A DNA stretch of 64,000 bases from Chrysaora quinquecirrha (lineage: Eukaryota > Cnidaria > Scyphozoa > Semaeostomeae > Pelagiidae). The notes beneath the pieces are model-generated. The model ran no database searches. It saw nothing but the letters and a program-made list of their open reading frames with translations, and was not told where the DNA came from. The stretch lies in NCBI GenBank assembly GCA_014526335.1, contig JACTAT010000170.1:248139-312138 (forward strand), given 5' to 3'. Positions within the stretch are counted from its first letter, which is position 1. Each line of letters begins with the position of its first letter. A program made the translations under genes and the position numbers. Positions 24,010 to 35,934 of the stretch are shown here, piece by piece.

Positions 24010-25578
24010 AAATAGTGATTCTCTACCTTCAAATCAGAGCACACGGCAGTACTTTCTTTATTTCTTGGTTAATTAATCACTTGTTTTGATCATTACAATA
24101 CGAAACCTGCTAGGACCTGAGCCAGTTATGCTTTCCACTTGTCCACTTTATACCCATCATACTGCAATCCTGATCTGAATGTATTTCATGTGAGTCATTT
24201 AGCTCCCTTTGGTCTAATCTCTATTGACAACTAACTTCATTATCCCGATAGAAATGTTGATTAGGGGATTTCAAGTGGCTTGGTTTGCCGATCAAGGACA
24301 TTTGTGTGATATCCCTCCAAACATTATATTTTTCGAGAAATTTTTGCTTTCGACATTTTCGGTAATTTTCGAACACAGTTGTAGAAAGCAATGGCCACTG
24401 TTGTTCTAAGAACTTGAAAAACAGCAATAAAAATGCAGAAAATTCAAAATTTACTATTGCAGGCCTTTAAAGCTTGCTCTGCACGTCGGCTCTAATAATC
24501 TTATAACTGCATGATCTATGAAACTTGTCTCTTTGCAATAGAAAGGGAATTGCCACAAGATGCATGATATGGATATTAATCTTTTCACATTTTATGAATC
24601 GGTATTTTGACAATTTCCTCTTGCAAAATGTTCTTTGAGCCGTACACAATTTTTAAATTGCCAGGAGAGGCGGAATATTCGTATTTGAAAATCTCTTATC
24701 CATCTGTTCCTTTTCATCAAGGAATTAGTTCAATGACTGCCAAATCAGAAAATTAGAGCTGGATTGATGTTGTGTTTTTAACATTTATCAGCTCCCGGCA
24801 AAAAGCCAGAAGACCAACTGAATTCTTTCGATTTTAAGATTAAATAAACAATTAATTACTTATTAGTACGCTACTGTCAACACTAGGCTGATTTTTAGTA
24901 CACCGAAAATCCTGCCATAAAAGTTCAAGAGAGTGCATACCTACCACACAATAAGATTTTCATATATATTAGCTTTTTAGCTGGTGTGATGCCAGATACG
25001 TAGGTTGCACTTCTCAGAGATTAGAAACAAGGATAAAACAGCATTGAAAAGGTATGAAAGAAGCTTGCAAGTGTGTCCAAGATGTTTTCGTTTCTTCTCG
25101 TAATCTCGCGAAATCAGAGACTTCAAATTTGGATTCGGTACCTGTATTCTTATGCTCATAAAAGCTTTTTTATTCGCAAACTTTAGTTTTTTTAACCGGA
25201 TTGATTTAACCCGATTCTTGAATAAATGATATAACCATTATCATCTCTGTCCATTCTAGAAACATGTTTACATTGCGTTTGTAGACAAATGCTTCTTACC
25301 GAGAGAATTAAGATATAGTCAAAGAGGTTCCTTTAGATTGCAGAAAATTATGCATATGTTTTATAGTTGTATCACTCGAAATCACCCGAAACCAACAAAA
25401 ATTATCAAATTCTTAATTCGTTGTCTAAATCGCCCATGCATTCAAGCCAGTTAACATCCCAGAGTTTGATTATAAAATCAACAGCCTAAGCTCAAATACT
25501 TTAAACATTACATATAGAGCTATGGAACTGAGAATTGTCAAGTTTATCGTTGGAGATTTCAGGTCTTGAACGTCTGGT
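24010..25578 (+). repeat. Tandem duplication, unit 1
   Basis: The segment matches 28130-29660 almost base for base over about 1.5 kb, including a diagnostic block at 24221-24427 versus 28314-28520. It contains a frame-broken Penelope-like piece at 24900-25070 (LHFSEIRNKDKT in one frame, RYVGCTSQRLETRIKQH-type in the sister copy). Unit 1 is split from unit 2 by the hAT-like element at 25579-27778. Confidence 0.85.
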
Positions 25579-26315
25579 CAGGGCATTTTTAAGGGGGTTT
25601 TTGGGGCAATTGCCCCAATAGGCCCTTCTTCGTGCCCCAGTAGTGAAGAAAAAAACAGCATATTTGCCCCAAAAAATGGGCCCCCTTTAGGACAGAAATG
25701 ATCTTAAACACCAAAGAATACTTCTTTGTGGACCATGTGTTAACTGGGCGTTAAATATTTACTGACGATTTTGCTTTCTTGATGCTTCTTCGCTTATAAC
25801 TCTATATGCGAAGAATAAGAAATAGCTATATACGAAGTATTCAGCAATTGTTTTCCATGCTACAGATCAAAGTTATACAATCAAAATTTTAGGGAATATG
25901 GGAGTATGCCATATTTTATCCATTTTCTGACAAGGTCTGACGTTTCTCCAGCCACGATGCCCCAGAGAAACAAATCATGAAATCTATTCATTGAATGCAA
26001 TGCAGTATCAATTAGACTCTTTAGCAAACAATAACATTGGTCACTCGTTTGGAATCGTAAAGAAGTCAGATGTTCACAGATGTTTGGCTTTTTATTACAA
26101 TTTTAAAGTTTTGTACGACTCAAAGACCAGAAGAATTCTGTACGAACTCCACGATTAATTTCCAGGAAAATAGCATTTTAAGAATTCCGAAAGTACCATT
26201 AAAGCGATTCTAGCTTCAGTGTTCTTCAAAATTTTTTGGGGAGCATGGAAAGCCCCGGACCTTCCAATAGGGTGCACCCTTTTTCCTCGTGCGAATCAAA
26301 ATTCCAGTACCCTCC

Positions 26316-26483
26316 TGTAATATTGGGAGAGAGAGAGACATCGACCGACTACATCTTGGATTGGAACTGAACTGACTTATGAATTAATTAAAGGAACATT
26401 TACATACAACAGACAGGAACACTTTAGGGTACAAAGGTCACTAATACAAATACAGGTTGTTCACGTGATTGCAGGATACTACA
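26316..26483 (-). repeat. Left LTR of the miniature LTR element
   Basis: 168 bp starting tgtaatattggg and ending gatactaca; same length and, as far as read, same sequence as 27308-27475. In the minus orientation this is the 3' LTR. Confidence 0.85.
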
Positions 26484-27307
26484 TCTCTCCCTTTGTCAGA
26501 GAAAGAATTAAAAAAAAGTAAAAAACATTTAACGACATGTCCATTATTTATTGTTCTCGTTTTTTTGTTGAGAAATTAGAGATTGACACAATCTTGAATC
26601 TAGATTTTGATTTGTTGTAGTCTGCTTGTCTCAGATGTTTTGAGTTCAGCCTTTCTCTCCCTTTATCTGAACCACATTTCCAGTGAGTACACGAAAACAG
26701 CATACTAGAGGTCTTTGGACGTAGTGTGAACAATTTCTTCGCTCTGGATGAAAGTTTAACCAATGTGTGTAGAAGAAACTGTAGACTGGCCTACTGCATT
26801 TTAGTTGACTACACCAAGCTCAGCATAAACGTTGTGAGTTGGCCAACTGGGATTGCATCTACCAGCATCGTCAATTCTTGTGATCTGGCAACCCATTCTT
26901 TTACCCACATGCTTTTGGATGACTGCACCAGCGTCCATCATCTCTTGTGTGGCCTGGCCATCCGGGTTTGCATGCTACTACCAGCGTCCGTCTTTTGAAG
27001 ACCTGGCGACCCATATTTACTTCCCATGCTTTTGGATGATTGCACCAGCGTCTATCGTCTCTTGTGTGACCTGGCCATCCGGGTGTGCATGTTACTACCA
27101 GCGTCTGTATTCCAAAACCTGGCGACCCATTTTTAGCAGCTCGATTAGGCCCAGTCCTTAGTCCATCTTTTCTTCTTCCCTCACTTTTTTCCGTTGAATA
27201 AGCAATGTAGTTATTTCATACGTAACTGTTCAAGACCTCATTTCTTTGACTTTGTCTCAATTCAGATTTCTTTGCCTTGCTTGAACGTTTTTCATCCTCG
27301 TCGCCAA

Positions 27308-27475
27308 TGTAATATTGGGAGAGAGAGAGACATCGACCGACTACATCTTGGATTGGAACTGAACTGACTTATGAATTAATTAAAGGAACATTTACATACA
27401 ACAGACAGGAACACTTTAGGGTACAAAGGTCACTAATACAAATACAGGTTGTTCACGTGATTGCAGGATACTACA
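27308..27475 (-). repeat. Right LTR of the miniature LTR element
   Basis: Second copy of the 168-bp repeat; in the minus orientation this is the 5' LTR, followed by the primer-binding-like TTGGCGACGAGG. Confidence 0.85.
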
Positions 27476-27948
27476 CCTCCTACGCCCATTTGATGAACCA
27501 GAAAGATGTTTTTAGTTTCACTTTAGTCGGCAAATCGAGACGGCCACCCCCCTCGACATGTTGATGGCCCTGAAGCTATATACAAGGAACAGGACTCTGT
27601 TTTTAAATTTTTTTAATTTGAACTTGATGCCTGTACTATAATAACAACAATCATGCAGACCTATTGTGTTGTTATTCGGAATCTATGCATTGTTTAAACC
27701 ATTTTTTGAATATCAGAATTTTTTAGCCCCTATTCACAAGTTTGCCCCACTAGTAAACAATCCTTAAAAAATTCCCTGCTTCTGGTTCAATCTGCCAATA
27801 GTTTGGCGATACTGTAATAGATCCCTTTTGATACCTCCCGGAACCATTAAAGATGAAATGAAAAGGTTTGATCACGAATGAAAGATAAGCTTACTTTTTA
27901 TCTTGTTTTATTCAGTCTTTTAACCCTTTGCTTTTTATTCTTTTCTAG

Positions 27949-27960
27949 ATTGGATGCCAG
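27949..27960 (+). CDS. Candidate 12-nt micro-exon, phase 1-1
   Basis: The acceptor tattcttttctag and donor gtatga enclose attggatgccag (two bases, WMP, one base). The surrounding intron is duplicated around 30045, where the borders are kept but the 12 internal bases differ, as expected for a duplicated and diverged micro-exon, or for a decoy. Confidence 0.3.
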
Positions 27961-29660
27961 GTATGAAAATGAAGCTACGGTGGTTTGATTTATTGTATAT
28001 ACTTACTATCTTTCCAAATTATCGTGAGTTGTTAAGAGGAGTACTGTATAACCCATGCTTATCAAAGCCCGCATTTCTCAAGTTCTTCATTCTAAAAGAC
28101 CACAACTCGTGATTCCCTATCTTCACATCACAGATCGTGGCAGTGCTTTCTTTGCTTAATTAATCACATTTTTTCATTATAACAATAACAATAGGAAACC
28201 TACTAGAACCTGAGTCAGCTATGCTTTTCACTTGTCCACTTTATACCCATCATACTACAATCCTGATCTAAATGTATTTCATGTGAGTCATTTAGCTCCC
28301 TTTGGTCTAATCTCTATTGACAACTAACGTCATTATCCCGATAGCAATGTTGATTAGGAGATTTCAAGTGGCTTGGTTTGCCGATCGAGGACATTTGTGT
28401 GATATCCCTCCAAACATTATATTTTTCGAGAAATTTTTGCTTTCGACATTTTCGGTAATTTTCGAACACAGTTGTAGAAAGCAATGGCCACTGTTGTTCT
28501 AAGAACTTGAGAAACAGCAATACAAATGCGGAAATTCAAAATTTACTATTGCACACCTTTAAAGCTTGCTCTGCACGTCGGCTCTAATAATCTTATAACT
28601 GCATGATCTATAAAACTTGTCTCTTTGCAATAGAAAGGGAATTGCCACAAGATGCATGATATGGATATGAATCTTTTTCACATTTTTATGAATCGGTATT
28701 TTTGACAATTTCCTCTCGCAAAAATGTTCTTTGAGCCGTACACAATTTCAAAATTGTGAGGAAGGCGGATTATTCGTATTTGAAAAATCTCTTATCCATC
28801 CGTTCCTTTTTCATCAAGGAATTAGTTCAATGCCTGCCAAATCAGAAAAGTAGAGCTGGATTGGTGTTGTGGTGTTGTGTTTTTAATATTGATCTGCTTG
28901 CGGGAAAAAGCCAGAAGACCAGCTGAATTCCTTCCATTCTAAAATCATTTCAACAATCAATTACTTAGTAATAAGCTCTTGCCAACCTTATTCTGATTTC
29001 TAGTACTCGGAAAATTCTGCCATTAAATTCAAAAGGATTGCATACCTACCAAACAAAAAGGTCTTCATATTTATGAGCTTTCGTGCTGGTGTGATGTCAG
29101 ATACGTAGGTTGCACTTCCCAGAGGTTAGAAACAAGGATAAAACAGCATTGAAAAGCTACCAAAGAAGCTTGCAAGTGTGTCCAAGATATTTCCTTTTCT
29201 TCTCGTAATCTCGCAAAATCAGAGACTTCAAATTTGGATTCGGTACCTGTATTCTTATGCTCATATAGGCTTTTTTATTCGAAAACTTTAGTTTTTTTGA
29301 CCGGATTGATTGAACCGATTCTTGAACAAATTATATTACCATTATCAGCTCTGTCCATTCTACAAACATGTTTACATTGCGTTTGTAGACAAATGCTTCT
29401 TACCGAGAGAATTAAGATATAGTCAAAGAGGTTCCTTTAGATTGCAGAAAATTATGCATATGTTTTATAGTTGCATCACTTGAAATCACCCGAAACCAAC
29501 AAAAATTATCAAATTCTTAATTTGTTGTCTAAATCGCCAATGCATTCAAGACAGTTAACATCCCAGAGTTTGATTATAAAATCAACAGCCTAAACTCAAA
29601 TACTTTAAACAATATGATAGATACATATAGAGCTATGGAACAGAGAACTGTCAAGTTTTG

Positions 29661-29838
29661 AAGGTGCTGTGGCGTCGTGGTGTAATCCAGCTGACTCGTG
29701 GTGTCAGAAGCTCAGTGTGGTCAGGGTTCGAGCCCAGCCACGGTAGCGTCACGGCCAGGGTCGAAGTCTCGATTAGTTAACCTACTGCTGAGATCCTAGC
29801 GACTGGCGCTAAAACACCATTTCACCTTCACCTTCACC
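29661..29838 (+). mobile_element. tRNA-derived SINE
   Basis: A Pol III A-box-like start (gtggcgtcgtggtgtaatcc) and a perfect B box (GGTTCGAGCCC, about 29724) are spaced as in a tRNA gene, followed by a tRNA-unrelated body and a ttcacc-repeat tail. The 5 bases ttttg flank it (29656-29660 and 29839-29843). The sister copy at about 25550 lacks it, so it inserted after the tandem duplication. No ORF; it depends on a LINE for movement. Confidence 0.8.
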
Positions 29839-29865
29839 TTTTGGTAGAAGATTTCTGGTTTTGAA

Positions 29866-30420
29866 TTTCAGTTTCAATCTGCCAATAGTTTTCGATACTG
29901 TTATAGATCCCATTTGAGTCTTTGTTTCCTCCCGTAACCCGGAACCATTAAAGCTGAAAAGGTTAGATGACGAATGAAAGATAAGCTTACTTTTTATCTT
30001 GTTTTATTCAGTCTTTTAACCCTTTGCTTTTTATTCTTTTCTAGGTCTTTTCCTAGGTATGAAAATGAAGCTACGGTGGTTTGATTTATTGTATATACTT
30101 ATTATCTTTCTAAATTATCGTGAGTTGTTAAGAGGAGTACTGTATAACCCATGCTTATCAAAGCCGCATTTCTTTGGTTCTTCATTCTAAAAGACCACAG
30201 CGTGTGATTCTCTATCTTCAAATCGAGATCGTGGCAGTGCTTTCTTTGGTTAATCAATCATATGTTTTGATTATAACAATAACAACAGGAAATCTACCAG
30301 AACCTGAGTCAGCCATTCTTTTCACTGGTCCACTATATAGCCATCATACTGCAATTCATGATCAAAATGTATTTCATGTCGGTTGCTTAGTTCCCTTAGC
30401 TCTAGTCTGAGTCTATTGAA
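29866..30420 (+). repeat. Tandem duplication, unit 3 (partial)
   Basis: It repeats the first part of unit 2 (27785 to about 28320), including the duplicated micro-exon candidate and the gagttgttaagaggagtac block, then diverges after about 30420. This defines a tandem unit of about 2.1 kb without later insertions. Confidence 0.8.
30045..30056 (+). CDS. Candidate 12-nt micro-exon, phase 1-1
   Basis: The acceptor tattcttttctag and donor gtatga enclose gtcttttcctag (two bases, LFL, one base). Paralogous to 27949-27960. If it is a real cassette it changes three residues relative to its sister copy. Confidence 0.25.
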   Translation, partial: VFS

Positions 30421-30429
30421 CAAGATGCC

Positions 30430-31480
30430 GCATTGATTATGAAATTACTTTTATCGTCTACAATCTCCGATGCATTTTCTCTGACAGTTAACGTCCCAAA
30501 ACTTTGGTTATGAAATCAACAGCCAGGCTGAAATGCTTGAAGAAAGTGATCGATACATAATGTAATAATATATGTTATAATAACATATTCCACAACTAAG
30601 AAAAAGCCTTAACTGAGCTGTCCAATTGAGGATTGTGGATTTTTTTCAGAGCTAGATGATACCATATTACTATAAATACAGTGTTTCAATTTAAATCCAT
30701 TTCTTTGTTAAGTCATGCCTGAGAAAAGCTCAAAGGACAAATTCTGAGTTTGGCGATATCAAATGAAAATATACAGATAAACGAACAGGCTGGAGCCAAG
30801 GGCCGAAGTCTGGTCCGTGGGCCAGGGCCTGTTATTTCTAACAGGTGAAATTTGAAGAGCAATCAGGAAAGGTCAGAAGGACTCAAGTGTTGTCATCCCA
30901 TTTAATTCAATTGAATTATGCATTATTGAATTTCAGATATAATAACTGACAAATTTATTTAAAATAATAACGTAGAAGTGGTGCCATTTGCAATTTTCCT
31001 GACACTGCAGCAAGTTTGGGGTTGATTAGAATGGGGGAGATTCACCGTTGCTTATGACACTGGCGCTAGATTTTGGCAGGCGGCCAATCCAAAAAAAAAT
31101 GGGCCCTGCTTCTAGAAACGGAAAAACACAAATGTGTTTATACCTCACTGTTTTCTATACACAATAAGTGATAGAAAACGATTTCGTATAGATGTATCAT
31201 TCCAATGTCTGGTTTTTCTTTTAAGCTTAACTAACATTTGCACAGTCCACTACAAGTGTCCGTGTATGTCTAATATCTGCTATTTTTTCATATTCTATTT
31301 CTTTGAATGTATAAAACGTGCCGTCTCTCCTTTTACCATTGTTTTAAATTCAACTTTCTCCATATTTTTTTCTATATGTTTGTGCCATGTTCATTTGTAT
31401 GAGCCATGTTTTTCCACATCTTGGTTGCTTTTCTTGTACATACATACATACATATTTTTGATTAACCAGGTTAAATCTAA
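30430..31480. other. No gene seen
   Basis: AT-rich, with a (CATA)n microsatellite at about 31437-31453. The longest open frame (31134-31508) is Phe/Cys/Ile-rich AT translation without recognisable features. Confidence 0.3.
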
Positions 31481-31489
31481 GGCAGCTGT

Positions 31490-32045
31490 ACAGCTGATGT
31501 GGACCTGATGTCGCTTATGTCTTCTGGTAGTCTTGATTAATAAGTGATCGTACCATGTCAATCTTCTTTGGTTTACAATTTAGCTCGATGGCGTTAAATG
31601 TGTTCTATTATAGGGTTCATCATAGCTGACTTTATCTTGCCAATTCACCTTGAGAATTCTTCTCATCAGGTTGCTTTGAAGTGAATCATTGATTGGTCTC
31701 TTCTTGTCTTCTTGTGTTTGTTTTGAGTCCACAATTCATAAGCGTATATGAAAATACTTTTGATATGACTTTTAAATATTCGGAGTTTCGTTTTTCCGCT
31801 GTTTTTGTTCTCAATAATTTTAGTTATTTGTAAGTTTTTATGGGAAATATTTTGATTCGGTTTATATCACAATCTGTGTCTGGTAAGGCCCCTAAATACT
31901 AGCAGTTTTTTCATTCCCGACTTTTTATCACATATTCTTCTGATTTTGTTTCATTTACTTGCAGCTCGTCTACAATATCATTAAAATCCTTGAGGATCCG
32001 ATGCATCCGCAAGTCATCGTCAACCTCGCGTTCCTTGGAGATCGA
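31490..32045 (-). mobile_element. Minus-strand LINE RT fragment
   Basis: On the minus strand a KEREVDDDLRMHRILKDF block (an xDD catalytic-box neighbourhood) is followed by NDIVDELQVNETKSEEY, a diverged YLGA-type block, and further left by ILKVNWQDKVSY and QRRLTWYDHLL blocks, the usual C-terminal order of endonuclease/RT LINEs. Stops and frameshifts throughout. The + strand frame at 31969-32079 is a shadow of this. Confidence 0.6.
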
Positions 32046-32049
32046 GATT

Positions 32050-35015
32050 CTTACAAATTAACGGTGAAGTGTTTTAAATAAATCGCTTGTGACATGGCAT
32101 GTTATGTTATATAATTTCTATCATTCTCACGTACTGTAGATGTTTTAGAATTGCTCGTGCAATTTTTAATGTATGAATGTGAATTTTGATAAATCGAGGT
32201 AGAAGTAGCGGGATCTACATTGTTTTCTAAAATGTGCCAGAATGTTGTTTTCCTAAAGGTCAGCATGTCAGAGACCCTTGGCCAACCATAGACATTCTTG
32301 CCGTCTGTGCTTATTTATTCCATTAGTAGAAGCATCGATTCAGTTACTGTGGAGTAAATAGCAAATCGAAAAGGCCATATGATCAGACAATATTTGTCAT
32401 TTGGAATTTGAAGTTCAAGAAAAATGTTTTAATGATTTGCAAAACATTACAAGCCAAACATTACAAGCCCATCATTTTTTCTTGCATCAAGAAAAATTTG
32501 TTCTTGAACTTTTTCAAAAATATTGCTCAACAAGTTCTGCTTGTCAAGCCATATTTTTTTATGTTGCTGCACATTCAAACATTGCCTAATGAGCAAATAT
32601 AAATATTTTCACCAGCAATGTTTGATCTTTGTTACTGTAAGCATTGTACAGAATATATCCAAAACATTGATTGCTTTCAGAACTTTTGTTTTTTTTTTTA
32701 TCTTATCAACTGTTTAATTCTTCATCTATATTCTTGATCTATATCTAATTATATTTTAGTTTGTTACTTTGTAAGTAAAATAATTTGTTGCTATACTCTT
32801 GGACATAATATTTTGGACAAGGCCTTTTTCCAAGGAATACGGCCTTTGTCATTGATTTTCCGCTACCATAATTCCAATTCTTCCCCTTTTACCCCCGAAA
32901 TAATGTTGGTAGTAGATAAAGTCAACTTCTGTTCGAAACAACATTGTAACTGGGGATAGGGGGGGGGGGTTCATAGATAAGAGCAAAACTTTTCAGGCTG
33001 TTCCAATATATATTGTCCAAGATTGTGGTTTGTTTTGTTAGGTTGGTATAAGTTGGTATTAATTAGCGTTTGTACTTTACAACTATTCTAAGACAAAATA
33101 GAAAGAACATAATATTTTGGCCAGAGCCTAAGCAATACTATAAGGGAAATATTTTGCGTGTAGAGAATTTCGTGGTTTTTGTCAAACTTTGCTATGTTGT
33201 GTGAACTTTCTTAAACATAAGATTTGAGAACATTTATCAAGAATAACAATTGACTTTCAGAAAATATGCTCTGTTTATAGGTTTGCAAATGCGATTTCAT
33301 GTCTAATATTCATAGAGATGCAGTTTAAGTACATGAAACATAATGTCGGAAATCTAATTAGAAACATTCGAATTCGCTGGAGTTATTCCTGCGAAACATA
33401 TTGCGAAAGCTTTTTCCCTAGTTTTTTCGAATCGTGAAACTTTCATATTTTTCTATGAATTTGATTATGTAAGTAGAATTTTTTTAATCTCATTTGTAAC
33501 TTCAAGTGAAATTTATCTTAAAATGACTTAAGTATTTACAGCATGTTTGTAGTTTGTTGTTTATTTTCTCTGGCTGGTGTTTATTTTCTCAGGACTGTTT
33601 GCATGAAAGTTTGTCTGCTCTTAAGTTTGAGAATTTCAGGTACGAAGTCATTACTAAAAAGTTTGTTGGTTGGGAATAGGCTCATGGGCAGAAAATTGTT
33701 CAGCGACCACACCCTTTACTTTGGCAGAAAATGGGGAGATGCCCTGTTAAAATGTCATATGGGGTAAAATGACATCTTGGTAAAATGTATCCTTTTTCTG
33801 ATCCGCCATTCATCTCGCCCTTGTTACGTCACTGCGAGTTCCACTCCGATATTGCAACACAAAATTGGGGAGTCAGGGTCGACGGAGCGAAGGGAGATAG
33901 GTCATACATACTTCGTAACTTGTTGTTTGGAGGCTTTTTCAAAACTGAAGTTACAGTGTTGAAAAGCCTCATAACTGCAAACATGTATATTTAAGCAAAT
34001 CATGTGTTCTTCCTGTAGTTTTGGATGGAAAAGGGGGGCAAATATTTTCTTTGCCCCCATGCGTCCTTGACTTCGCGCCTGGATGGTTTGTAACTTTGTT
34101 CTTTCATAGTCAATAGACTATGGTTCTTTCTACCACTTTACTTTACCCATGAGATTTTTCAAGAACAACCCTACGAATTGTTGATCCAGTGTTCTCTGTG
34201 AAATTTATTTTTTCATTTTTGAAACATTTTGACTATAGTTGTTTAGAATTTTTTTGGTGGAGGAAATTTTTCCGCAAAATGCCGGTTTAAACGATGCCAT
34301 AAGTTTTCGAGTTCGATCATTGGTTCTTAAGTGATAAACGAACATACATACAAACAAGCCATCATTATTAATCTCAAACTGGCTTATTTTAAAAATAAAA
34401 ACATCCATCAAATGGAATTTTCCATCATTCTAAAGCGAAGATAACTAGAAAGTAGAAGTAATAGTTTGATGACTAAGATATATCAAAATCGCGAGAAGAA
34501 GCGGCAACATCTCTGGTCACACTTTAAAGCGTTTTTGTCTGACACTCAGGGAACAAATGTCAGAAACAAACCGAAACTAAATATGTCATAAACGAGGAGG
34601 ATGTTATCATGTGTACAAAATTAAGAAAACAAGCGAATTCAATGCATTTGGATACAATCTAGTTTGACGTGACGAGGGAAATGCTTGAAACGTTAATTTA
34701 ATCCTGTGAACACAAAAGTGGGATTCCAAATTTTCTTTGGGATGCTATGCTGGTGCTGGGTCTTCGTAAGGCCTATGGTCCTCAGGCTTGGATCGACCTT
34801 TTATTGAGCGCCCAAGTGTATATAAAATAATGGACTGCATATGACGTTTGATTGATGTTCCATGGTTGTATTTCTTCTTCCATTTCCCATTCCGTGTTTT
34901 AGAGAGATAGCTAATACAACAATTATGAATTATGCGCCCAATGTTTTTACCATGCCAATCTTCCCTTTGTATTTTCGGTAAAGGCTAAATTTTCAATGTA
35001 CATCTCAGGAATAGA
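32050..35015. other. No confident gene
   Basis: Long AT-rich stretch. It contains a G10 run near 32961 and a small inverted repeat (catagtc...gactatg) near 34106. Open frames are 60-75 codons and unrecognised. Confidence 0.3.
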
Positions 35016-35019
35016 AGTC

Positions 35020-35909
35020 TTTCTACTCATTTGAAAGATGTAACTCCATACGAATGATGGTTAAAAGAAAAACCTGATGTCAAAAATATGAAAGTTTTTG
35101 GATTCAACTCCAATGTTCACATTTCACATGAAAATGGGAAAGATTATACAAGACGTCAATCCCGTGTGTTTTTGTGGGCTATCCACATAAAAGTTAAGAA
35201 TAAACAATCTTGAACGTGAACAGATGGTTCGAAGCAGAGATGTTATTTCTCATGAGGATAATTGTGATCTCAAGCTCCAATACAATATAGTTAAAGAACT
35301 GAAGCTGACGGTTAATCAATATCTAATCAAACCTGAATCTCAATCACTGTGATTAGATTTTGATGATACTGTTGCTGATGATGAGCAACTGAAAACTTTC
35401 AAGAATGTTGCATAAGAAGAAGAACTCAGTGAAGGGCTCAGTGAAGCTTCAGGTTAGCCTGCATTGAAAACAAAAAATGTAATGGGAGAAAAACTTCTCA
35501 AAAACGTGAAGTGAACAGTAAAGTTTGACTAACCAAGAGTTGTCATAGATTCTGTGCGATTTTCGTGAAAACGGTGTGTTAACATTGTGCCATAAGGGTT
35601 TTTTTAAAAATATCGCACAGTTTTATGGTTGTTGAGCAAATTTTGAGCGGTTTTACGGTTTCAGTTGACCACCCCCACCCCCCCTCCAAACACCCCCTCA
35701 AGAAGAAGCCGAACCTGTAAAACCACAAAGAAAAAAGTTGAAATTGTTAGCATCAGAGTCATTGCTGGAGAATGATGAAATGTTGCTGCTTCTGTAGATA
35801 AAACTGATGAAATAAAGCCAAAGAATATCATTCAAGCTTACAACGGAAACAATTAAAAAAAATGGAAAGATGCGGCATTAGTGAATTTGAATCTTTAACT
35901 AAGAATCAC
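35020..35909 (+). mobile_element. Old Copia relic, left part
   Basis: The + strand reads a PYE.WLKEKPDVKNMKVFGFN block (35040-35105; after the integrase core) and a degenerate SRDVIF-type block, then near 35890 FESLTKNHT, which precedes the RT. The reading continues across the DNA transposon at 45275 with WDF and EYKNVVGCEWVFKMK. Many stops make it an old dead copy. It is unrelated by insertion to the young Copia at 36555-41137. Confidence 0.65.
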
Positions 35910-35913
35910 ACCT

Positions 35914-35934
35914 GTACGGTGGCCCATACAGGTC
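35914..35934 (+). repeat. Left terminal inverted repeat, unique part
   Basis: 21 bp beginning gtacggtggcccatacagg, perfectly complementary to 45250-45270. The inverted identity continues into the adjoining 20-bp repeats. Confidence 0.9.

Larger units (their letters stand above)
26316..27475 (-). mobile_element. Miniature LTR retrotransposon (TRIM-like), 1160 bp
   Basis: Two direct repeats of 168 bp (26316-26483 and 27308-27475) appear identical, start TG and end CA, and are flanked by the 5-bp duplication cctcc (26311-26315, 27476-27480). On the minus strand a purine tract (AAAGGGAGAGA) abuts the 3' LTR, and TTGGCGACGAGG, a primer-binding-like sequence, follows the 5' LTR, so the element points left. 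The 824-bp interior holds no RT or integrase, only a duplicated block of about 115 bp (26900-27130), so it must have been moved by another element's enzymes. Near-identical LTRs indicate a recent insertion. Confidence 0.85.
25579..27778. mobile_element. hAT-like non-autonomous element with 8-bp TSD
   Basis: The element starts CAGGGCATTTTTAAGG and ends CCTTAAAAAATTCCCTG, an imperfect inverted terminus with the CAGGG...CCCTG ends of hAT elements. The flanks cgtctggt (25571-25578) and cttctggt (27779-27786) agree at 7 of 8 bases, the hAT duplication length. Removing it rejoins a sequence homologous to the undisturbed copy near 29850. Without the miniature LTR element it carries, it is about 1.0 kb and encodes no transposase that I can see. 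Near its left end is a ggggcaattgcccc palindrome. Confidence 0.75.
27779..29865 (+). repeat. Tandem duplication, unit 2
   Basis: It starts tcaatctgccaatag (27785), as does unit 3 near 29870. From about 28130 it parallels unit 1. It contains the micro-exon candidate at 27949-27960, a Penelope-like piece (29000-29170; a frame reads YELSCWCDVRYVGCTSQRLE) and the SINE at 29661-29838, which is absent from unit 1. Confidence 0.85.

Noticed and set aside
29661..29745. Functional tRNA gene
   Set aside because: The B box is perfect, but no acceptor stem closes and a non-tRNA body with repeat tail and target duplication follows; it is a SINE.
31969..32079. Open + frame after ttacttgcag that looks like a conserved exon
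   Set aside because: The minus strand of the same bases reads as a LINE RT (DDDLRMHRILKDF, NDIVDELQVN), which explains the composition.
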